NCBI GenBank assembly: GCA_905250125.1 | Contig: CAJNOL010000696.1 | Coordinates: 46,554-110,553 of the forward strand | From: Rotaria sordida | Taxonomy: Eukaryota > Rotifera > Eurotatoria > Philodinida > Philodinidae | Direction of reading: 5' to 3' | DNA: 64,000 nt | In this document: positions 37,001 through 45,668 of the stretch, piece by piece | Layout of the letters: the number at the start of each line of letters is the position of its first letter | How positions within the stretch are numbered: the stretch's first letter is position 1 | Notes under the pieces: generated by a model | Database searches by the model: none | Told to the model about the DNA's origin: nothing | The model's input: the letters and a program-made list of their open reading frames with translations, nothing else | Position numbers and translations under genes: made by a program

Positions 37001-38112
37001 ATTAATCCAACAACGCCTGCTGCACCATCAGCTAAGTGTCCCAAATTGGACTTACATGATCCAATTGAACAAAATTGCTTATCTTCCGTAAACTTGCCAA
37101 ATGCTATGCGAATTCCTTTCTCCTCAATCGGATCACCCAATTCTGTACCTGTTCCATGCGTCTCAATGTACTGAATATCACGAGGATTGATTTTAGCTTT
37201 TTTCCAGCAGGCTTCTAGTAAATTCGCCTGGGCTAGTGGTGACGGAGCTGATATACCATTGGAGTGACCATCGTGATTTGCCAAAGTGCTCTTTAACAAA
37301 CCATAAATATGGTGGCCATTTGACACAGCTTTGGAACGTCGCATCAGCATGACGACACCAGAACCTTCTGCTTTACAAATGCCATTTGCTCCCATGGCAA
37401 AGGAACGACATCGAACTCCTGGTCCAGTAATGCCAAGAAGATTCCAAATATCCGTTGTGGTAGACACAGGGAGCAAATCAAGAGTGATACCACCAGCAAT
37501 AGCTTGGTCACAATCGTCAGTCAAAATGGCATTGGCAGCTAGATGGACGGCTAATAGTGATGAAGAGCAACCCGTGCAAACCATCATAGAAGGACCAGAA
37601 AGATTGAATAAATAACTAACGCGACCAGCAATAAAAGGCGTGTGATTTCCATGACTCAAACTAGGCACTGTTCTGTCCGTCACGATATGCTGATATTGGT
37701 TGAAAGAGTGACCAACATAAACACCAGTACGGGAGCCATAAAACGTATTTTGCATGGAACAATCAGACAGGAGTTGCCAAACTGTTTCCATGAACATACG
37801 CTGCTGAGGTTCAATGGTAACCGATTCGGAATCGGAAATTCCGAATATTGTATTGTCGAATTGGTCGACATTTTGAAAGTAATTTCCGGTGAAGAACATG
37901 GACTGTGGATCTTGAATGACATTAGTGTAGGCAGGCAAGACATGTTCAATATCAGATTTCCGATTCTTCGGAAAGGAGCCATCTTGCACAAGATCTTTAC
38001 TGTCTTGTAGCGCCTCCCAAAACTGATCCACAGACATTCCCACCTTGGGTAAATTTACGGCTAATCCAACAATAACAATTGGATCATTATCGTCATTTGA
38101 AAATTTCTCCAT
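17227..38112 (-). CDS. Hybrid PKS-NRPS megasynthase, two exons, about 6,915 residues
   Basis: This is a multimodular assembly line expected to build a polyketide-peptide. Exon 1 is 38112-36748 (455 codons, ATG 38112, MEKFSNDDNDPIVIVG). Intron is 36747-36610. Exon 2 is 36609-17227 (6,460 codons plus stop). Approximate order by residue: KS1 1-430; ACP1 ~670-740; C1 N-part ~750-840; nested AT ~860-1215; C1 remainder to ~1600; degenerate adenylation with methyltransferase ~1620-2360; degenerate C2 ~2380-2790; A2 ~2790-3290; T ~3370-3440; degenerate E ~3460-3920; T ~3925-3990; C4 ~4005-4470; A3 ~4490-4990; T ~5005-5070; KS2 ~5110-5560; MT2 ~5730-6130; ACP2 ~6175-6250; FabD-like AT ~6300-6620; FSH1-type hydrolase ~6645-6915. 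No KR, DH or ER was recognised. A frame this long without stops implies selection. The two-exon structure, against the intron-rich neighbour, fits horizontal acquisition followed by intron gain, or an intron-poor eukaryotic donor. Bacterial contamination is unlikely given the spliced intron and the rotifer-type flanks. Confidence 0.92.
19230..20800 (-). other. Domains: methyltransferase MT2 and carrier ACP2
   Basis: RILECGAGMGLVTRQL (about 20155) is a SAM-binding motif, followed by FDVIISYNVIHTT and NGNLFVIE, as in PKS C-methyltransferases. ACP2 has FASLGGESLVTIRM (about 19350). The position after KS2 suggests alpha-methylation of the extended chain. Confidence 0.75.
21290..22640 (-). other. 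Domain: ketosynthase KS2
   Basis: KS2 starts FSIAIVGVGIRLPG. Catalytic Cys is in DSACASGLAAM (about 22122), the first His in EAHGTGTKIGD (about 21717), the second in SKFGHLDSAAG (about 21602). All three residues are present, so decarboxylative extension of the peptidyl chain is plausible. Confidence 0.9.
22760..25960 (-). other. Domains: condensation C4, adenylation A3 (ornithine-like code), carrier T4
   Basis: C4 has HHSIMDAHS (about 25520), with Ala for the usual Gly. A3 has FTSGSTGTPKQCRITH (about 24050), FSFDVFMGD, FETTPGFLFPL, AGSDKLL, NSYGMSEATIDSSFFE and LGRLDRTIKIRGRR. Specificity residues read as D-V-G-E-V-G-S-I-D-K, nearly the ornithine code DVGEIGSIDK of GrsB/TycC-type domains. 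The surrounding FDVFMGD and NSYG..EATIDSS context also fits that group. T4 has WLETGNSIML (about 22865), a variant of GGxS with the Ser kept. Confidence 0.8.
26010..27860 (-). other. Domains: carrier T2, degenerate epimerase E, carrier T3
   Basis: T2 has FFDSGGNSIAAVRF (about 27765). The E domain shows HHLVVDLAAW (about 27170) where active epimerases have HHxxxDxxSW, with Ala in place of Ser, and GCVGYICYRYPV matching the later E motif. T3 has YGGDSLRAK (about 26118). Two carriers flank one E domain with no C or A between them, so one carrier seems redundant. Confidence 0.7.
28100..29600 (-). other. Domain: adenylation A2, glycine-like code
   Basis: The core motifs are present: YTSGSTSQPKGVVLSH (about 29110, with one Gly changed to Ser), NGYGPSETS, GEIYIGGIGVSKGYYNRP, YRSGDLARW, LGRNDAQLKVRGYR and NKLDRKKL. 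Specificity residues read by eye against GrsA are D-I-L-Q-L-G-G-I-Y-K, close to the known glycine code DILQLGLIWK. The next domain is a degenerate epimerase, which would have nothing to do on glycine. Confidence 0.8.
29610..30840 (-). other. Domain: degenerate condensation C2
   Basis: The sequence aligns with a condensation fold (DFTLGLPVSLRP, DLMITNLTNLIPVR), but the HHxxxDG motif reads ILHPASIDLES (about 30545). The second His and the Gly are lost, so catalysis is doubtful. Confidence 0.6.
30880..33130 (-). other. Domain: degenerate adenylation region carrying methyltransferase MT1, no carrier
   Basis: IKITYADLKKE (about 33030) resembles the start of an A domain, but the ATP-binding YTSGSTG block is missing. 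A methyltransferase follows, starting GGWISSYDG, with SAM motif CEIGCSTGF (about 32505) and YDVIVLNSVVHYF. It is of the type inserted into NRPS A domains. After it come A-like but motif-less stretches (GGLHVSLSNL; RVGQLWF) ending near MPSIVPNERIP. No GGxS carrier follows before C2. The module appears unable to activate an amino acid, though the methyltransferase may work on a neighbouring carrier. Confidence 0.65.
33170..35735 (-). other. Domain: condensation C1 split by an inserted acyltransferase
   Basis: The C-domain start ISSSQQRIWLMHELDP (about 35720) and the strand ending VEFLEAES (about 35475) are followed by about 365 residues of acyltransferase. The C domain then resumes with FNQPFDLEKGPILKAYL, the active-site HHIVVDGWS (about 34125) and the later C motifs to about 33170. 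The catalytic His motif is intact. The insertion falls between the N-terminal strand region and the PFDL motif of the condensation fold. Confidence 0.75.
34320..35420 (-). other. Domain: nested acyltransferase AT1 (FAS/SAT-like)
   Basis: FLQFSGQGTSF (about 35360) resembles the N-terminal AT motif. GLLGHSQGIVAAL (about 35028) gives the catalytic Ser in the GHSQG form typical of fungal fatty-acid-synthase beta subunits and starter-unit SAT domains. RWPFHSNLL (about 34670) supplies the catalytic His. It sits inside C1 in the same frame. A plausible role is charging ACP1 with a starter acyl group. Confidence 0.75.
35790..36010 (-). other. Domain: acyl carrier ACP1
   Basis: The carrier motif ELGMDSLE supplies the phosphopantetheine Ser (about 35918). 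It follows the post-KS1 linker, so KS1 and ACP1 form a minimal module lacking its own adjacent AT. Confidence 0.85.
36610..36747 (-). other. Spliceosomal intron joining KS1 exon to the rest of the megasynthase
   Basis: On the minus strand exon 1 ends at ACA (36748-36750) followed by GTAAGT, and exon 2 begins after TTTCGTCTAG with GATCCG at 36609. Removing these 138 bp joins phase-0 codons. The protein then runs from the KS1 C-terminal region (LLDHST) into DPLKIHGILLASRSQQEL, the usual post-KS linker. Without splicing, the KS frame runs into an unrelated 33-residue tail and stops at 36646. The apparent start of the large frame at 36582 is a TTG, not a start codon. Confidence 0.88.
36748..38112 (-). 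other. Domain: ketosynthase KS1 (exon 1)
   Basis: This is a complete beta-ketoacyl synthase fold. The catalytic Cys lies in CTGCSSSLL (about 37568), the first His in THGTGTELGDP (about 37150) and the second His in SNLGHLADGAAG. Cys replaces the usual Ala just before the active-site block (CTGCSSS against DTACSSS), but the nucleophile is kept. No cis AT directly follows; the post-KS linker leads via SYERRRFW to an ACP. Confidence 0.9.
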
Positions 38113-38604
38113 CTTGAATAATTAAACGTACCTAAATCAAAGTAGAGGCTTAAAATAAGATGACTAGTGCCAAAAATAAGCGGATCTTTTCTTTTGCCAG
38201 ATTCTGTATTGTTTTTCTCTGTATAAAAATTATGTGACAAAGAAAACTTAATATAGTCGTTTTTTTACTCAAAAAACTGCGTCATCTTTTCACAATTTTA
38301 TAGTATTCCGACCTATGCGACGTAAAAATGAAGGCCCTCCCAAAAGTTATGATACTACTAGTAGAAGATAACCCATGAAAAACTGTATCATCAGGGGTCA
38401 CAATATCTAAGAAAAGAGATATCTAAGCTATTCAACTTTTTTGAATTTGATACTGATTTTTAGTGGTTTCGCTTAGGTTCGGTGTTTTCGGATTCGGTCG
38501 TTCCTGGATTTGGTCATTCTCGGGTTCGATGATTCCCAGAGGTTTATAATTGTCACTAGCGAAATTCCACACTTCTGTCCTACTTGTAACTTAATTACGA
38601 TTAA
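38113..38604. other. 5' flank of the megasynthase
   Basis: No gene is seen. The promoter should lie here, but I find no clear TATA box in the right direction. A short degenerate TTCGG-rich stretch occupies about 38461-38545. The last eight bases (ACGATTAA, 38597-38604) are the target duplication of the adjacent MITE. Confidence 0.5.
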
Positions 38605-38972
38605 CAGTGATACGCAAATACGAGTACAATTTGTACCACGACTTGCTCATATGCTTTTACTCACAACTCATGTACTGTAATTCAGTCCTGTACTTTGGTC
38701 AGTTGATGTACTTTAATCAATTCATATACTGTAGTCATCACAGTACACGTACCCTAGTATATGGTACAAAATCTTCAAATTCTAGCCTTTCAGACCGAGT
38801 ACATGATTCTGTGACAGTACATGTACCCTAGTACATGATACAAATACCTTAAATTCTTCAAATTTTAGCCTTTTGATTCCGGGTACATGATTTTATGACA
38901 GTACATGTGTCCTGATTCGACTGGAGGAGTTGAATTCAGAGTACATTTTGTACTCGTATTTGCACAGCCCTC
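38605..38972. mobile_element. hAT-type MITE with 8-bp target duplication
   Basis: The 368-bp element has imperfect terminal inverted repeats (CAGTGATACGCAAATACGAG at the left, GAGGGCTGTGCAAATACGAG inward from the right). It is flanked by ACGATTAA (38597-38604) and GCGATTAA (38973-38980), a 7/8 match. An 8-bp duplication is typical of the hAT superfamily. The interior has two diverged copies of a GTACATG..CAGTACATGTACCCTAG unit and no coding capacity. Confidence 0.75.
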
Positions 38973-40400
38973 GCGATTAATTAACACCACTACGTGCCAA
39001 GACCGGGAACTCCCAGTTTTAGTCATTTTGCAATTTGACTAAAAAGTATCAATAATATTTAGCTGCCATGTGCGAATAATGAGAATAGCTGAGCCAAGCA
39101 TTATCGATCCCGGGAATGACAAAATCCGGTAAATTCGGATCCGATGTATATCTAATTTCGCCGGAAATCTTGTATGTTTACGATGATCTTCACCGGTCAA
39201 GGTGAAACGTTCAGAAATTGAAGGTCTCACTATCCTAATACCTTTGATAAAAAATCTTGTGAACTGTCACTTGGCATTATAGATTTTGGAATGTCGAAAT
39301 TTCTATCACTTCAGATGATAATTAAAATGTTATATATCGCTGTAAACTCCTTAGCCAATAGATTTTATGCATCATTATATCAGCTTATTCATGTTAGCCA
39401 TCTATGGTTTGGTCGGATGAGAAAATAGAAAAAAGGTTTCTATTTTGTGATATACTGTTCGATATCATGATATAATGATTAATCAGTTATTTCACCCAAG
39501 GCAAATATATTTATACAGTATCTTCTAAAGATATAAGAATCATATATTCAAAGTGTTTCTGATGTAAGATAGAGCTGTAATCACGGCTATCTAATAGATA
39601 CACACTGTATAACAGTCACATATCGTGGTCAACATTTCTGGCGCACCTAGAATTTGGGAGTACTTAGGATAATAGTGTGGCGAAATACTAGCCGTAGTTT
39701 ACACAGACTAATATAGTTAACTCATAGCACTAAAAGCACATTCTTAGAAAGCTTTCGGTCTAACAGAGATAGACTGAAAATATTTTGAGCGGCGAAACCT
39801 AAAAATTTCTAAAACGAGTGATTTTTCACACAATTTTACTAAAAATATTAAAAATAAAATCTAAGACCGTATTTACATCTCTCGTGAGAAAGAGCATCGA
39901 ACTATACTATATTTGCATTTAGCTTAATAAATAACTGCATCTCAAATATATCTTGACTGTTCGTTAAGTCCACAATCATCAATACTTATGTTGGACTGTT
40001 GCTTACTCCAAAAAGCCGAATTGAGTTAGATGGCAACCTAATGTGTCCGCTAAGGCATGGGCTGCTCTATAAATCCAGAACGTTTCGTACAAATCAAAGT
40101 TGGTCAGCTCTCAAAACCTATAGATTTTCTTCTCATACAATTCTAAGAGATACACATGATAACAAATTACATAACTAGGTTCACTCCATATCTTACTCGA
40201 ATGAAGAGTGCTTAGAACTATATGTTACTAATTAGATTTACAGAGTAACTGTATCTCTATCTAATATGTGAATGCTGTCTGATTCCATATTTTAACCATT
40301 TGTGGGATTCACTGAGACTAACGAGGAAACATATTCAACTATTAGACCCCATTAAAGGTGTCAGTTTCTGGTTTCGTTCCCAAGAACTCGGAACCTGAAT
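38973..40400. other. Intergenic, nothing recognised
   Basis: No gene, RNA or clear repeat structure was found in this AT-rich stretch. Confidence 0.5.
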
Positions 40401-40499
40401 GGGTTCTGAGTTCCCACGAATGGGGAACGCAGGGGGTTCTGGGTTCCCACGAATGGGGAACGCAGGGGGTTCTGGGTTCCCACGAATGGGGAACGCAGG
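40401..40499. repeat. 33-bp minisatellite, three near-identical copies
   Basis: Units at 40401-40433, 40434-40466 and 40467-40499 read GGGTTCT(G/A)... with internal TTCCCACGAATGGGGAACGC. They differ at one base. The flanks carry related GGTTCCCGGGAACGG palindromes, and a similar tract lies inverted at about 40816-40860. The recent copy number suggests slippage or gene conversion. Confidence 0.85.
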
Positions 40500-41870
40500 G
40501 GGTTCCCGGGAACGGGGAATCAGCCTGGGTTCTCCGTTACCGGGAGCTCGGAACCCATAATGATTTGTCACAAAATGAAAGGAAAAGCCTAACCAAAACA
40601 TCGGTGTGTTCAAAACCCGACAAAAACTGATTCTTCAGATGCGTTCACGTTTCTTGGGAACGATACGCTGAAGAACCTGAACTTTAGTATTCATACATTT
40701 CGATTTTTCAACTTTAGCGGCGATTTGTGCTCTGTAATTGATTACTGCTCCCAATGATACATGAATGGCTATTTTCAGGGCTTTTAGTATAAAAGTAGCA
40801 AACTCGAATAGATCTGCGGGTTCCCGGGAACGGAACCCTAGGAAACGGGGAACCCTAATACCCCTAGACCCCATTCGATCTCATACTACGGCTATGAGTA
40901 GATCTTATTGAGACTAGGAAAATTCTAAAACAATTTATGCCCATGCTCTATTAATCATTCACTATAACCGTTAGAATATCCTAAAAGTTATAGCCCAAAT
41001 AAATGTTACTTTCTCAAGATATTGAGTACATACCCGAACTCGGTTTTGAAAACCCAATATCTTGGAAAAGAAGAATTCGTTTGGGCCACGACTTTTAGAA
41101 TAGTCCAAGATATATTAGATCTATCTCTAATTAAAATTTCCGACTAAAACTTCGTAATTTGGTTTTCCAATGAATATTTATGAATAAGCTGGAAAATCAG
41201 TAAAATGGTCATAACGATTGACCAACAGGTCATAAATACAAATCCTTTTGGGATTTTTCTAATCTTCATGAGCTCCGCTTAAAACCAAAATATGACATTA
41301 AATGGCGTCCGCCAGATGAATATGCTTACTTGTGACTGATTACGCTATTCGACACGTACACATTAAGGTGCTATGTTCTAACCGCAGCATCGTCAGCTAT
41401 GAACTGACTTCAGACTAATCACTAATGGTTATCTATATGGTATCACTTATTCGATAGCTTGTTGACTACAGAGCTAGTCAGTATGTAAGGAAAAGTTCAA
41501 CGTATAGGTCACGGTACTTTGATTCCTGTGCTGATTCATCACAAATTTACACAGTGAGGGATAGAACCCAGATGAGTGCAAGTACAGTTCGGCAGTACGG
41601 TTGACTATAACTATTAATAAATTATCAAAAAAAATTGTGGCATTATCTAATCAAAAAATAAGCTATAGTAACAGTATTTTAATGAAAATTTCTACTCTAA
41701 TATGCAGAAGAATTTAACGTAGGTTATTTGCAAAAATTATCTGTTTGCATTATTCGAGCTTCTACGACAAGATGGTGCACATCTCAATATGATGGCGTTT
41801 GCTCAACTTAATACCATGACTAAATATAGTTATCTACTCTGACAAACAATAAGAAGCTTTGCAGAACTAT
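40500..41870. other. Intergenic, nothing recognised
   Basis: Apart from the GGTTCC-rich tract near 40816-40860 no gene or repeat structure was found. Confidence 0.45.
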
Positions 41871-41874
41871 TTTT

Positions 41875-42240
41875 GGTTTTGTGGCACTTGCAAAACCATT
41901 TGAAGTTCTGCGTAGTAGTTGAAAAACCACAAGAGGTTTTGTTCAATAATGCTGAACTATGGAAGTTTCTGTCTATCAATCCTTAAACCACAGCAGGTTC
42001 TGCCATTTCCTGCGAAATCATACAAAGTTTTTTGTTAGGCGGCACTGAACCTAGCAGGTTCTGTCTTACAAATACAGAACCTCAAAAGGTTCTGTGCATC
42101 AATTCTGAACCATGGAAAATTATATGTAGGTTTAATTATACAAAGCTCAACAGGTTCTGTCCAAGGATACCGAACTTCGAAGAGCTGTCTATTATATCCT
42201 AAACTGTAGGAAGTTCTGTTTTATTTGTATTGGACATGAA
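41875..42240. repeat. Degenerate AGGTTCTG repeat
   Basis: Motifs of the type GAACC..AGGTTCTG recur every 40-60 bases (about 41940, 41995, 42055, 42085, 42150). Each tends to pair a GAACC or AACCACA with a following GGTTCTG, giving small hairpins. There is no coding content. Confidence 0.5.
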
Positions 42241-42268
42241 AACTAAATATTTTCTGTTTTTATTTTGG

Positions 42269-42661
42269 GTTCATATCGAAATATCATGAAAGGTGAGTTA
42301 TATTTGAAATAAAAAACAGAACATTTTCTGTTTTCATTTAGATTTATATCGAGATATCATGAAAAGTGAGTTATATTTGAAATAAAAAACTAAATATTTA
42401 CTATTTTCACTTAGGCTCATATTGGAATCATATCAATGGTAAGTTGTACCTTTTAAACTCAGATTTAATATTTACGTTTTTATATTTAGGTTCGTCCCGA
42501 TTGGAAATCGATGGTAAGTGATATATTTGACATGATAAAATTAATATTTTCTTTTTACATTTAGCTTGGTCTTTATCACATATCAATGGTAAGTGATATA
42601 TTTGAAACGAAAACAAAAATGTTTCCTTTTTATATTTAGGTTGATTTGAAAACTCATTCAG
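42269..42661 (+). repeat. Tandem array of 24-nt blocks bounded by splice-site consensus
   Basis: Five 24-nt blocks lie at 42269-42292, 42342-42365, 42415-42438, 42490-42513 and 42565-42588, with a sixth partial at 42640-42661. Blocks 2-6 are preceded by T-rich tracts ending in TTAG, and block 1 by TTTTGG. Blocks 1-5 are followed by GTGAGT or GTAAGT/GTAAGTT. Spacers are 49, 49, 51, 51 and 51 bp, within the intron size range seen in the ABC gene. The array could be a run of 8-codon cassette exons or a satellite that happens to contain splice signals. No host gene was recognised around it. Confidence 0.65.
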
Positions 42662-42689
42662 GTCCTTTAAAAATACGCCTTTTTGTAGT

Positions 42690-43282
42690 AAGGTCTCAAA
42701 CAGACTGAAAAAATGAATTAAGTTACGGTTGTATTAAGCCATATGATTGCAATCATATGGCTTAACCCCCTCCCCCCCCCCCCCCAAATAGATGGCCACT
42801 CCCTATATAAGACCATGTTCAGACAAAAGTTCAAACGCTCGATTACAAGGCCATGACCTTCTAATATTTCTTTAGTTTCTGAAATTAGAATTTTTTTCGC
42901 CTGAATGAATGAGAAAGATAACCAGAACAGTAAAAAATCGAAAAAGTAAACGTCATCTTTGCTATAATCTCCTCTTAGATTTAGATGTATAAACACCCTT
43001 TACCTTCACTCTCAAAAAATTAGTCTCTAATATGAAAAAAATTATCTTTAGTATGAACAACATTAGTTTCTCTTAGGAAAAAAAAAACAAATGAAATTTA
43101 TCAAAACATAGGACATTCTAAATTTCAAACGTATTAGAAGGCTACCCTAATTAGAAGGGCATGGAAAAACTAACGATGTGCCGAGACACTGTATAAGGGC
43201 ATGGCCTTTTATTCTAGGGGGAGGGGGGGAGGGGAAATTAATACAACTGTAACTTAATTCACTTCTTCAGTCTGTTTGAGAT
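42690..43282. mobile_element. Fold-back (MITE-like) element with about 43-bp terminal inverted repeats
   Basis: TCTCAAACAGACTGAAAAAA at 42695 and its continuation to TTGTATTA near 42735 are mirrored by TAATACAACTGTAACTTAAT to GTCTGTTTGAGA at 43238-43281. A poly-C tract (about 42766-42785) is mirrored by GGGGGAGGGGGGAGGGG (about 43215-43232). No coding content is seen. Confidence 0.75.
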
Positions 43283-44315
43283 GTAAGAGAATGTGATTTT
43301 CGAAAATTGAGTTGCTTCTAAGATGCAGAACCTTTCTGTTGGAGAGTAACGGAGGTTTTATGGAAAACTATTTCAGTACCTTTTGTGTCAGACTGAACCT
43401 TTCTTTTTAGGATTTTAGTATAGAATCATGAATGGTTCCGTTAGTTTTTCACAGAACCCACTTTCAGCCAGAACCTTTTTGGGGTTCTGAATCGTACCCG
43501 ATGGTAGAATCCACTAAAAAGTTCTGCAAAATTCATTTTTTATTTTTAGAGTATGTCACTAATAAAAATCCAAGTTAGTTTAGATCCATGATTTACACTA
43601 GTACTGTATACCTTGAAACACTGACGATACTGAGACACCAACTTTTACTGATATAGGTGTGTCTTATATATCAGTAAAAGTCGCATCGCAATGTTCTCTG
43701 AGTTTCAGTGTGTGGAGTGTCAGTGTACTCAGTAATTCATTATTGATTACGTCGGTGATCAGTTAACTGAAAATGTACATCCTTAGGCTAGAACATCGAT
43801 AGAAACTAAAACTAATAATAATTATTCAACAGAATGAATAAGTATCAAGGCGTGAATGAATTAGAAAGATGCTTCAACTATGTAGAAAGACTTCGTTTTG
43901 TTATGCAAGTAATAATATTAAGTGCTTTTTTTTTCCATAGTTAAATATAAGTATGAAAGTAATTCTTTTGACGCACAAATATACGTACAGATACTTTTCT
44001 TTAGGCACCAGCTTAGAAGAGGATTATATGTCATGATGCAAATATTTACTTTTTATTTGAAAAAGTACAAAGCAAAAGCGCATGTACTTTTTTTTTGAAA
44101 AAGTGCAAAGCAAAAGTGCATGTACTTTTATCGCAGCTGTGATGATACAGCTTTAGACAAAAGAGACACCAATATCGCCATTACAGGAAGAAAAAGACGA
44201 AAGAAGCTGATCGTATGTGAAACCAAGCCGTGCTTGTCTCCAAAGGACGATAAGTCTAAATTGTTGCAAATAGTGCTAAAGTAGGCTACTGAATTTATCT
44301 CACTGCAACTAGATG
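43283..44315. other. Intergenic with short palindrome and 43-bp duplication
   Basis: ACTTTTACTGATATA and TATATCAGTAAAAGT form a small hairpin at about 43642-43682. A unit of about 43 bp (TTTGAAAAAGTACAAAGCAA and on) is duplicated at 44058-44130. No gene is recognised. Confidence 0.5.
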
Positions 44316-45247
44316 TAAGGACTGATACAAAAGACTTGGCACAAATGTCGGACTAGATTGTGAGCTTGCATAAGGTGTTAGACAAATGATTCTTTTACCG
44401 TCAGATAGAGTAAAGTCTACATATTAAAAATGCATATTTCAAAAAAAAAATTGTTCATTGATTACCGGTCGAAATTTTCAGTTTTGAAAAGGCACCAAAA
44501 ATGCCTTAGACCCGACTAAAAAAGTAATGTTTTCTCTGCGATTTTAGATTTATGAACATTTTCGAAATTTTTTTAATATTACTATGTTCTACAGGCAAAA
44601 TCCTATACTGAAAAAAATTTTGAGCCGAAACGGATGTTCTCAGCCTGAGATATGAGTCTCTTTCACTTTAGCAAAAACAGACGCTTCATACAATTTTTAT
44701 GACGGCTTTATTTTGTCAAGAGTTTTATATCAAAAAACGTTTTAAGCGTAAAGTTGAATTCGGTGTTCTTGAAAAGCTCAAAAAGCTGTATCTTCTGAAT
44801 GACTTAAGCTCAGCATTTTGAAAAATGAGAGTCTGAAGCCTCTCCGAGAAAGACAAGCCTCACAAACACCTGAAACTAAGCAAAATAAGATCGCCTCAGC
44901 GTTACCATGAAGATGAGAGGTTTCGAATTCATGGTTTTTCAAGAACTGTAGCCGTGATGAGTCAAGTGTGAAAGTTTGAGCTCGATTGATTAATATATGT
45001 GGGAGATATGTTAATTACAAAAACCAAATTATAGCGAAAAGGCGCAAAAGTGACAAGGCATTTTTGGTGCCTTTTCAAAACTGAAAATTTCGACCGGTAA
45101 TCAATGAACAATTTTTTTTAAAATATACATTTTAATCTGCAGACTTAGCTCTATCTGACGGTAAAAGAATCATTTCTCTAACGCCTTGTGCAAGCTCACA
45201 ACCTAGCTCGACATTTGCGCCAAGACTTTTGCATCAGTCCTTATTAG
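44316..45247. mobile_element. Fold-back element with about 190-bp inverted repeats
   Basis: The left arm (about 44316-44508) and right arm (about 45055-45247) are imperfect reverse complements. Examples are GGACTGATACAAAAGACTTG against its complement at the right end, and GATTACCGGTCGAAATTTTC against GAAAATTTCGACCGGTAATC. The 540-bp centre has no recognisable coding sequence. Confidence 0.8.
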
Positions 45248-45668
45248 CTAAATTTTACTCTTTTTATCTGATTACCGTTAATAGAGAAGTGGTACTGGTT
45301 CGATAAATGCAGTTAGCTTTTTTTCTAAGAAATGTTATAGGCTTGGCTTTTACAAAAGGGATACTTACGTGTGATTGAAAGTGACTGAAAATGAAGTCTT
45401 TAATCTTGATATCCAACTGTTTTTATAGAATAAAAATGAAGCCTTTATTTGTGATGACGTGTTGCTTCTTTCTACAAAAGAAAAAGAGAATGCCATTATA
45501 CTATGATTGCAGAAAAGAGAAAAAATGTGTCATACTTCCTTTTTTTGGTAATCGAAGAAAATCGATACGAGAAAATGACGTAAGTAAAGCTAGTATCAGA
45601 TTCGAGTACTTTGGTTGAAAACGAGCTAATGAATTTTGTTCGGTGCCTATAAGAATGTGCTGAATGCA

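Noticed and set aside
17227-38112. Megasynthase as bacterial contamination
   Set aside because: It contains a phase-0 GT-AG intron and is flanked by rotifer-type telomeric repeats, an intron-rich animal gene and eukaryotic transposons in continuous sequence.
40401-40499. CRISPR-like array
   Set aside because: Units are directly adjacent with no spacers; it is a minisatellite in a eukaryotic context.
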